Below, one piece after another: positions 59,002-64,000 of a stretch of DNA of 64,000 bases (positions are counted from its first letter, which is position 1; each line of letters begins with the position of its first letter). The notes under the pieces are model-generated. The model had not been told where the DNA came from and did no database searches. It saw only the letters and a list, made by a program, of their open reading frames with translations. The stretch is from positions 92,196 through 156,195 of the forward strand of contig NZ_BSPQ01000002.1 in the NCBI RefSeq assembly GCF_030161115.1, read 5' to 3'. Source of the stretch: Psychromonas marina. Its GTDB lineage: Bacteria > Pseudomonadota > Gammaproteobacteria > Enterobacterales > Psychromonadaceae. A program made the position numbers and the translations under genes.

Positions 59002-60483
59002 TTGCAAGAATTTGTTAATTTTTTAAATGGTATTATCTGGAGCCCTGCGCTTATCTACTTATGTTTAGCCGCTGGACTGTTTTATTCTATTCAGACACGA
59101 TTTGTTCAAGTTCGTCTGTTTCATGAAATGTGGCTGTTATTAATATCAGGAAAAAAATCAGACCATGGCATCTCCTCATTTCAAGCATTAGCCGTCTCAC
59201 TCTCCGGCCGTGTCGGTACTGGTAATATTGCTGGAGTAGCCGCTGCAATTGGTTTTGGTGGGCCTGGTGCTGTATTTTGGATGTGGGTGGTGGCATTTTT
59301 AGGGGCTGCAACCGCATATACAGAATCTACACTAGCGCAAATTTATAAAGAGGTCGATGATGGCCAATATCGTGGTGGCCCTGCTTATTATATTGAGAAA
59401 GTGACAGGACAAAAGTGGTATGCGATTATTTTTGCCATCGCTACTATTGCAGCTTGTGGTTTTCTGTTACCCGGTATTCAATCCAATAGTATTGGTAATG
59501 CCGTTGAGTTGGCATTTGGTCCTGGCGAATTAATCGATACTGGCATTGGTTTAATTAGTGCAACTAAAATAATGACTGCATCGGGCTTAGTCTTAATATT
59601 GGGTTTTATTATTTTTGGTGGCGTGAAACGTATCGCCAGTTTCACTCAATTTGTTGTTCCGTTTATGGCGCTTGCTTATATTATTATTGCTTGTGTGATT
59701 ATTGCGCTGCACATTAATGAACTACCTGCAGTTTTTGCCATGATCATAGGTGATGCATTCACACCTATGGCAGGGTTTGGTGCCGCGATAGGTTGGGGAG
59801 TAAAGCGTGGTGTCTATTCTAATGAAGCAGGGCAGGGAACTGGTCCTCATGCGGCTGCAGCTGCAGAAGTTGAACATCCGGCTCAGCAGGGGTTGGTGCA
59901 GGCTTTTTCTGTCTATATCGATACATTATTTGTCTGCTCAGCGACTGCATTCGTTATCTTGATCACAGGAGCTTATAATGTGCATGGTATGGGGGAAAGC
60001 TTCTTAGTACAGAATGTTGCAGCAGATATCGCCGCTAACAGTCCTGCCTTTACGCAAATGGCCGTTGAAAGAGTGTTACCGGGTGTTGGTAAGCCTTTTA
60101 TTGCATTAGCGTTATTTTTCTTCTCTTTTACCACCATTCTCGCGTATTACTATATTGCCGAAACGAATGTTGCTTATATTCGACGTACTCTAAAAATGAC
60201 TAACTTTACGTTTATTTTAAAGATTGTTCTGATGGCTGCTACTTTCTACGGCACCATTAAAACGGCTAATTTAGCATGGGGATTGGGAGATATAGGAGTA
60301 GGGGTGATGGCTTGGTTAAACATCATCGGTTTATTGATCATCTTCTTTATGGGTAAACCTGCTTTGAAAGCATTAAAAGATTATGAACAGCAACGTAAAA
60401 TGAAAAAAGAGAAATATAGCTTTGACCCTCTAAAACTAGGCATTAAAAATGCCACGTTTTGGGAAGATAAAATTAAAAAGTAA
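59002..60483 (+). CDS. Sodium:alanine symporter (AGCS family)
   Basis: 493 residues and about 11 membrane spans. AGCS signatures are SLSGRVGTGNIAGVAAAIGFGGPGA split near residues 67-92, and the motif GWGVKRGVYSNEAGQGTGPHAAAAAE split near 270-295. It takes up alanine or glycine with Na+. I chose TTG 59002: GAGGAG lies 7 bases upstream and the protein then starts MQEFVNFLNGIIWSPALIYL, the usual N-terminus. ATG 58984 or 58987 and GTG 58969 would add 5 to 11 residues without a ribosome-binding site. Confidence 0.9.
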   Translation: MQEFVNFLNGIIWSPALIYLCLAAGLFYSIQTRFVQVRLFHEMWLLLISGKKSDHGISSFQALAVSLSGRVGTGNIAGVAAAIGFGGPGAVFWMWVVAFLGAATAYTESTLAQIYKEVDDGQYRGGPAYYIEKVTGQKWYAIIFAIATIAACGFLLPGIQSNSIGNAVELAFGPGELIDTGIGLISATKIMTASGLVLILGFIIFGGVKRIASFTQFVVPFMALAYIIIACVIIALHINELPAVFAMIIGDAFTPMAGFGAAIGWGVKRGVYSNEAGQGTGPHAAAAAEVEHPAQQGLVQAFSVYIDTLFVCSATAFVILITGAYNVHGMGESFLVQNVAADIAANSPAFTQMAVERVLPGVGKPFIALALFFFSFTTILAYYYIAETNVAYIRRTLKMTNFTFILKIVLMAATFYGTIKTANLAWGLGDIGVGVMAWLNIIGLLIIFFMGKPALKALKDYEQQRKMKKEKYSFDPLKLGIKNATFWEDKIKK

Positions 60484-60498
60484 CTGGTTAGTAAAGTT

Positions 60499-60525
60499 GG
60501 CTTGATCGCTCAAGCCATTTTTATT
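60499..60525 (+). terminator. Terminator after the sodium:alanine symporter gene
   Basis: GGCTTGA / TCAAGCC with a TCGC loop runs into ATTTTTATTTTTT, 15 bases after the stop. Its T tract overlaps the convergent cheV stop codon. Confidence 0.8.
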
Positions 60526-61402
60526 TTTTGGATGTACCTTTCAACATTGCATCGACCAATGACTGTGCGGCAAATTTAGTTAAGGCGTCATCTGCCCCCA
60601 CTTGTTGCGCTCTATCGACACTCATCTCACTTGAAAGAGAGGTGTGTAAAATAATATAGGGATTAACAACCTCTTTTAAACTGCGTACTTCAAAGGTAAG
60701 TTCATAGCCATCCAGTCCTGGCATCTCAATATCACTCACCAAGATAGTAATTGGATCCTGCTTTTCTGCACACCTTTTTATCACTTGCAGTGCATCATCA
60801 CCGTTTTTACATACTTTAAAGGGCACATCAATTTGAGTTAATGCATTCTCTAGCTGTTTACGTGCAACTGCGGAATCATCAACCAGTAAAATATGCTCAT
60901 TTTGTAATAAGCCTTTTTGCACACCTGTTATTTCAACAGCATGATCATCAGTATCAGGAAAAATTTGTGACAGTAATAGTTCAATATCTAGGAGCTGAAT
61001 CAGCTTTTTTTCATAGTGAGTCACGCCGGTTATATAGGTTTTATGTCCAAGAGCGTTAGGCGGCGGCTCTATGTTTTTCCAGTTACATTCAATAATACGT
61101 TCAATTTTACGAACTAAAAAGCCAACATGTTGACGGCTACAATCTGTAATAATAATGACACAGTTTGCTTTTTCATCGTCGCTAATAGGTGGGTAACCAA
61201 CTGCTGCTGCCATATCGATAATCGACAATGTTTGTCCGCGAATACTGGTCGCACCAATAATATTACTATCAGCATTAGGTAACTGACTTAAAGGTTGGTA
61301 GGGGACTATTTCTTGAATCTTCAATGTGCCAAGCGCAAAACTTTGTAGTGCTGATAGTTTAAAAAGTAATAAACCCTGTGATTGACTAGAGGTTGATTGC
61401 AT
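60521..61402 (-). CDS. cheV: Chemotaxis coupling protein CheV (CheW-REC)
   Basis: 293 residues. A CheW domain at about 10-150 (LLLFKLSALQSFALGTLKIQEIV, ATSIRGQTLSIIDMAAAVG) is fused to a response-regulator receiver at about 168-290 with LLVDDSAVARKQL, the phospho-acceptor in VSDIEMPGLDGYEL and the conserved Lys in LTKF. CheV links receptors to CheA and is tuned by phosphorylation. I start at ATG 61402 (GGA 7 bases upstream); an upstream TTG adds 8 residues. No other che genes are in the window. Confidence 0.93.
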   Translation of the reverse strand: MQSTSSQSQGLLLFKLSALQSFALGTLKIQEIVPYQPLSQLPNADSNIIGATSIRGQTLSIIDMAAAVGYPPISDDEKANCVIIITDCSRQHVGFLVRKIERIIECNWKNIEPPPNALGHKTYITGVTHYEKKLIQLLDIELLLSQIFPDTDDHAVEITGVQKGLLQNEHILLVDDSAVARKQLENALTQIDVPFKVCKNGDDALQVIKRCAEKQDPITILVSDIEMPGLDGYELTFEVRSLKEVVNPYIILHTSLSSEMSVDRAQQVGADDALTKFAAQSLVDAMLKGTSKK

Positions 61403-61498
61403 AAAGTATCCGTATATATGGTTCAATCTTAAATTGTGGATGATAAGTCTAAAATAGATGCTAACATATTGTAATGTTAACTTATTCTAGGGAAATAT

Positions 61499-61804
61499 AT
61501 GAGATCTGATCAACAAACTCAACTTGAAGCTGCTGCTTTTCGTCGTTTACTAAAACATTTAGATAGCCGCAAAGATGTGCAAAATATAGAGTTGATGAAC
61601 CTCGCTGGTTTCTGTCGTAACTGCTTATCAAAATGGATGATGGCAGAAGCGACATCAATGGATATTGATCTTGATTATGATCAAGCCAGAGAGCAGGTTT
61701 ATGGGATGCCATATTCACAGTGGAAAGAGAACCATCAACTACCAGCAACGGCAGAACAATTAGCTATTTTTGAGAAGATACAAGCAAATAAAGGTAATAA
61801 ATAA
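61499..61804 (+). CDS. DUF1244-family protein
   Basis: A 101-residue protein with the DUF1244 pattern AAAFRRLLKHLDSRKDVQNIELMNLAGFCRNCL split near 12-44, then SKWMMAEA and EQVYGMPYSQWKENHQ. The family is conserved in proteobacteria and its function is not established. The CRNC pair may bind metal. A GGGAAATAT ribosome-binding region precedes the ATG. It is divergent from cheV with 96 bases between. Confidence 0.88.
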   Translation: MRSDQQTQLEAAAFRRLLKHLDSRKDVQNIELMNLAGFCRNCLSKWMMAEATSMDIDLDYDQAREQVYGMPYSQWKENHQLPATAEQLAIFEKIQANKGNK

Positions 61805-61848
61805 TCGCGCTCTATTGTATCGGTAATATTTGCTCAATAAATCAATCA

Positions 61849-62637
61849 CTATCTTGAAATATGTGCTGACCACAATGCCTCGAAATGTAACATCTGTTGA
61901 TGTTTTTTCGAGGCATTGTGCTCCTCTCTATCTTGTTGTGTACTAAAAGGGCCTGCTCGGCACAGCGTACAGCAACCTTGCTGTTGATAAACTGCTCCAT
62001 CCAATGCCACTTTCAAAGGATGGTCTTCTTTTAAACTCCACACGTATGTTCTACCTTGTGTATCGCGTACATGCTTGTCACGATCTACATTGCGTACTTT
62101 ATAATCAGGAAAGTTTTTAATATCAAACAGAGAAGAGCCTAAATAATAAAAATCTGTCTGTTGATGTAATGCATTCTCAATATTCCACTCACGGTAAGGT
62201 TTTACATCTTTAGATGTAATGAAGCAGAGTTGCTCTCCTTTGGGGTCTAAAAAATGTTTAAAAGCATTTTTTAAAAATGTTCTTAATAGGGATCGGTTAA
62301 GGGTATTGACACTTACTTCTGCACCGTGCTGTTTATATTCATCAAAAGAGCGAAAAGCGGGTAACAGTGGAAATTGAAAGATAACTACATCAAACTGCTG
62401 CTTTTTAAGCGTTGACCAACTTTCTGGATCAGTAACATCAAAACCAAATAAAAGCGGTACTTTATTCTCTGCTAATGCGCTGTATGCATTTTCACTATAC
62501 TTGCTGGTCATCGTATCAAAAGAATCGTATACCGTTGCAGTTAAGCTCTCTGGCTGGTGGTGCTTATATAGAGAGTGAGAAAAAGAGAGATCACCATCTC
62601 CTACGGTTAATATGCGCCAGTTTTTGTTAATAATCAT
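61849..62637 (-). CDS. BMT5-like (DUF2431) Rossmann protein with C2H2 zinc finger
   Basis: 262 residues. The N-terminal domain matches the BMT5-like family, known from the eukaryotic 25S rRNA uridine-N3 methyltransferase: WRILTVGDGDLSFSHSL is the SAM-binding start, then ATVYDSF and DVVIFQFPLL. The C-terminus has a U1/matrin-like C2H2 finger, C223-x2-C226-x13-H240-x5-H246 by my count, suggesting RNA binding. The expected role is methylation of an RNA, but target and activity are inferred. I start at ATG 62637; TTG 62643 is an alternative. Convergent with the DUF1244 gene. Confidence 0.78.
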   Translation of the reverse strand: MIINKNWRILTVGDGDLSFSHSLYKHHQPESLTATVYDSFDTMTSKYSENAYSALAENKVPLLFGFDVTDPESWSTLKKQQFDVVIFQFPLLPAFRSFDEYKQHGAEVSVNTLNRSLLRTFLKNAFKHFLDPKGEQLCFITSKDVKPYREWNIENALHQQTDFYYLGSSLFDIKNFPDYKVRNVDRDKHVRDTQGRTYVWSLKEDHPLKVALDGAVYQQQGCCTLCRAGPFSTQQDREEHNASKKHQQMLHFEALWSAHISR

Positions 62638-62857
62638 CCACAATACTCATCAAATAAATTCAGCGCTAATTTAACACTTAATGATTGGTTGATTAAGCAT
62701 TACCCTTAAATAAATACTTTATCGTCCATCAAATCTTTAATGAGGATATTTTACTGATTCTCTACTTAACCCATTAGGTCAAATATTAAATCAACAAAAA
62801 TATTATTGGCTTGTGTGTTGTATAATAATTATTCATTTATCAGTTTAGGAAGTTAAT

Positions 62858-63205
62858 GTGCGTTTAATATTAAAATCTCTATTTATTCTATTTTCTCTGT
62901 TAACTGTGCATAGTGCTATTTCACAAACAATACAGCAGCAAAAAGAGAGTGAAACTTATCAAATAGGGGTGATGGTAGAAACATTACAGCAAGCGTTAAA
63001 AGTGAGAGATGAGCAAGCGCTACAAACAATTCAATTATATGGGACCGATAGTCGTTATTACTCGATGATTCGTGGCTGGTTATTTCAGGAGTTAGTGGCT
63101 GTAGAGAGCCAGCTTTATGCAAGTAAAAACAAACCTAATAGTGAAAAGTTTCAGCTTAAGTCAAATTTTTTAAAGCAAGCGATCAGGTTAATTGATTTGG
63201 AGTAG
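62858..63205 (+). CDS. Small predicted periplasmic protein of unknown function
   Basis: 115 residues beginning at GTG 62858 with TAGGAAG 5 bases upstream. A Sec signal peptide (RLILKSLFILFSLLTVHSAIS, cleaved at about residue 21) is followed by a helical domain rich in Gln and Glu. I do not recognise the family. A TATAAT at 62821-62826 is a plausible -10 element but no matching -35 is clear. It is the last protein gene before the repeat array. Confidence 0.7.
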   Translation: MRLILKSLFILFSLLTVHSAISQTIQQQKESETYQIGVMVETLQQALKVRDEQALQTIQLYGTDSRYYSMIRGWLFQELVAVESQLYASKNKPNSEKFQLKSNFLKQAIRLIDLE

Positions 63206-63211
63206 TCGAAT

Positions 63212-63231
63212 CCAAATAATGCATTATTTGG
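63212..63231. repeat. Perfect 20-bp palindrome before the repeat array
   Basis: CCAAATAATGCATTATTTGG is perfectly self-complementary and lies 7 bases after the preceding stop codon and 3 bases before the repeat array. Folded with a TGCA loop it gives an 8-bp stem followed by TGAATTTTA, so it could be a weak terminator; it could also be a protein-binding site. Confidence 0.6.
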
Positions 63232-63245
63232 TGAATTTTAGGTAT

Positions 63246-63269
63246 AAAAAAACCAGCAATAAGCTGGTT
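63246..63269 (-). terminator. Terminator in repeat array, copy 1
   Basis: AACCAGC / GCTGGTT stem with a 5-base loop, followed on the minus strand by seven T residues. It is the outermost copy and would end any minus-strand transcript leaving the array. Confidence 0.8.
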
Positions 63270-63307
63270 ATTTTATTTACTCCATTGTTAATTAAAACAA
63301 GGAATAA

Positions 63308-63375
63308 TGGTGCGGAAAGAGAGACTTGAACGCTCACATCTTACGCTTACTTTGAATAGCTGAACCTAAATCTGG
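63308..63375 (-). pseudogene. tRNA-Leu(UAG) 3'-part fragment, copy 1
   Basis: On the minus strand it runs from CCAGATTTAGGTTC (anticodon arm, UAG anticodon in the TTTAGGT loop) to GTTCAAGTC (T loop) and TTTCCGCACCA (acceptor 3' strand with encoded CCA). The D arm and 5' acceptor strand are missing, and the T stem has one mismatch (GAGCG against CTCTC), so it cannot be a working tRNA. Downstream of CCA this copy keeps the terminator; upstream it is the one joined to the 63-bp deletion. Confidence 0.7.
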
Positions 63376-63415
63376 TTATTTTATTTACTCCATTGTTAAT
63401 TCAAACAAGGAATAA

Positions 63416-63483
63416 TGGTGCGGAAAGAGAGACTTGAACGCTCACATCTTACGCTTAGTTCGAATAGCTGAACCTAAATCTGG
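63416..63483 (-). pseudogene. tRNA-Leu(UAG) 3'-part fragment, copy 2
   Basis: Same 68-base segment as copy 1, with C in place of G at one position in the variable region (minus strand). There is no 3' terminator directly after it because of the deletion in the neighbouring unit. Confidence 0.7.
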
Positions 63484-63524
63484 TTAGATTTATTGTATCG
63501 TCTCATTCCTCAAATTTTAGGTAT

Positions 63525-63548
63525 AAAAAAACCAGCAATAAGCTGGTT
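63525..63548 (-). terminator. Terminator in repeat array, copy 2
   Basis: Same stem, loop and T run as copy 1. Confidence 0.8.
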
Positions 63549-63586
63549 ATTTTATTTACTCCATTGTTAATTAAAACAAGGAATAA

Positions 63587-63654
63587 TGGTGCGGAAAGAG
63601 AGACTTGAACGCTCACATCTTACGCTTACTTCGAATAGCTGAACCTAAATCTGG
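63587..63654 (-). pseudogene. tRNA-Leu(UAG) 3'-part fragment, copy 3
   Basis: Same 68-base segment; appears to be the consensus form. Confidence 0.7.
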
Positions 63655-63695
63655 TTAGATTTATTGTATCGTCTCATCCCTCAAATTTTAGGTAT

Positions 63696-63719
63696 AAAAA
63701 AACCAGCAATAAGCTGGTT
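63696..63719 (-). terminator. Terminator in repeat array, copy 3
   Basis: Same stem, loop and T run as copy 1. Confidence 0.8.
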
Positions 63720-63757
63720 ATTTTATTTACTCCATTGTTAATTAAAACAAGGAATAA

Positions 63758-63825
63758 TGGTGCGGAGAGAGAGACTTGAACGCTTACATCTTACGCTTAC
63801 TTTGAATAGCTGAACCTAAATCTTG
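63758..63825 (-). pseudogene. tRNA-Leu(UAG) 3'-part fragment, copy 4
   Basis: The most diverged copy: changes in the acceptor strand (TCTCCGC), T stem side (GTAAGCG) and anticodon stem (CAAGA instead of CCAGA). The T loop and CCA are unchanged. Confidence 0.7.
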
Positions 63826-63865
63826 TTAGATTTATTGTATCGTTTCATTTCTCAAATTTTGATAT

Positions 63866-63889
63866 AAAAAAACCAGCAATAAGCTGGTT
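63866..63889 (-). terminator. Terminator in repeat array, copy 4
   Basis: Same stem, loop and T run as copy 1. The base just outside differs (GATATAAAA instead of GGTATAAAA). Confidence 0.8.
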
Positions 63890-63927
63890 ATTTTATTTAC
63901 TCCATTGTTAATTAAAACAAGGAATAA

Positions 63928-63995
63928 TGGTGCGGAAAGAGAGACTTGAACGCTCACATCTTACGCTTACTTCGAATAGCTGAACCTAAATCTGG
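63928..63995 (-). pseudogene. tRNA-Leu(UAG) 3'-part fragment, copy 5
   Basis: Same as the consensus form. It lies at the window edge, so what precedes it on the minus strand, possibly a complete tRNA gene, cannot be seen. Confidence 0.65.
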
Positions 63996-64000
63996 TTAGA

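Larger units (their letters stand above)
63234..64000 (-). repeat. Tandem array of 171-bp units (tRNA-Leu 3' part plus terminator), continuing past the window
   Basis: The landmark GGAATAATGG starts at 63301, 63409, 63580, 63751 and 63921, so the periods are 108, 171, 171 and 170. The units are nearly identical, with scattered single changes. Read on the minus strand each full unit has a 68-base segment resembling the anticodon-arm-to-CCA part of tRNA-Leu(UAG), a 30-base AT-rich linker, a terminator (CCAGC / GCTGG then seven T) and a spacer with TTGAGG..ATACAATAA. The first unit has lost 63 bp. The design resembles the 178-bp tyrT repeats of E. coli. The array runs off the end, so copy number is unknown. 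Confidence 0.85.

Noticed and set aside
63234..64000. CRISPR array
   Set aside because: The units are about 171 bp long and alike along their whole length. There are no short repeats alternating with unique spacers, and no cas genes are in the window.
63234..64000. Five functional tRNA-Leu genes on the minus strand
   Set aside because: Every copy lacks the 5' acceptor strand and the D arm, the T stem has a mismatch, and the variable region is about 10 bases longer than in the leucine tRNAs I recall.

Overview
The window is a stretch of chromosome from a marine gammaproteobacterium. The AT-rich base use, the gene order around mre, dcw and secA, and the dciA/M23/secA and tldD/darP/pmbA neighbourhoods all point to the Psychromonas / Alteromonadales-Vibrionales side of the class. 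Genus-level placement (Psychromonas or a close relative) is inference from gene order and protein similarity recalled from memory. Most of the window is conserved core genome with tightly packed operons; there is no prophage, integron, CRISPR array or intact insertion sequence.

Layout. (1) 1-1631: the end of a hisC-type aminotransferase and aroA. (2) 1962-14752: mreBCD-maf-rng-yhdP-nitrilase-tldD, then darP on the other strand and pmbA. (3) 14753-15146: a gene-free island with a long imperfect inverted repeat and a REP-like palindrome. (4) 15147-17384: a divergent LysR regulator and MFS transporter resembling PunR/PunC. (5) 17435-22014 (minus): rsfS-rlmH-mrdA-rodA-rlpA, the cell-elongation operon. 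(6) 22338-39291: the whole dcw division and wall cluster, mraZ-rsmH-ftsL-ftsI-murE-murF-mraY-murD-ftsW-murG-murC-ddlB-ftsQ-ftsA-ftsZ, followed by lpxC with its own promoter, dciA, an M23 peptidase, secA and mutT. (7) 45051-49142: a small unknown gene, a periplasmic ATP-dependent DNA ligase, nadC, coaE, zapD, yacG and a HopJ-family gene. (8) 49195-63205: an accessory-flavoured part with a DecR-like regulator facing a cysteine-desulfhydrase-like enzyme, an EEP-family hydrolase, a lipoprotein, a HAMP-PilZ membrane protein, yceJI, a GST, a hemerythrin-GGDEF protein, a metal exporter with its MerR regulator, a sodium:alanine symporter, cheV, a DUF1244 protein, a BMT5-like methyltransferase with a zinc finger, and a small secreted protein. 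(9) 63234-64000 and beyond: a tandem array of about 171-bp units, each carrying what looks like the 3' part of a tRNA-Leu(UAG) and a rho-independent terminator, read on the minus strand.

How it fits together. The mre, mrd and dcw gene sets, separate loci in E. coli, lie within 37 kb here, and the mrd operon and dcw cluster diverge from one 323-bp region with tandem MraZ-type boxes. The 52-62 kb part holds a c-di-GMP synthase with an oxygen/redox-type hemerythrin sensor, a c-di-GMP-binding PilZ membrane protein and a CheV adaptor, which suggests local control of motility or surface behaviour. The most unusual feature is the tRNA-half/terminator array at the right edge. It resembles in design the E. 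coli tyrT repeat region but is built from a different tRNA.
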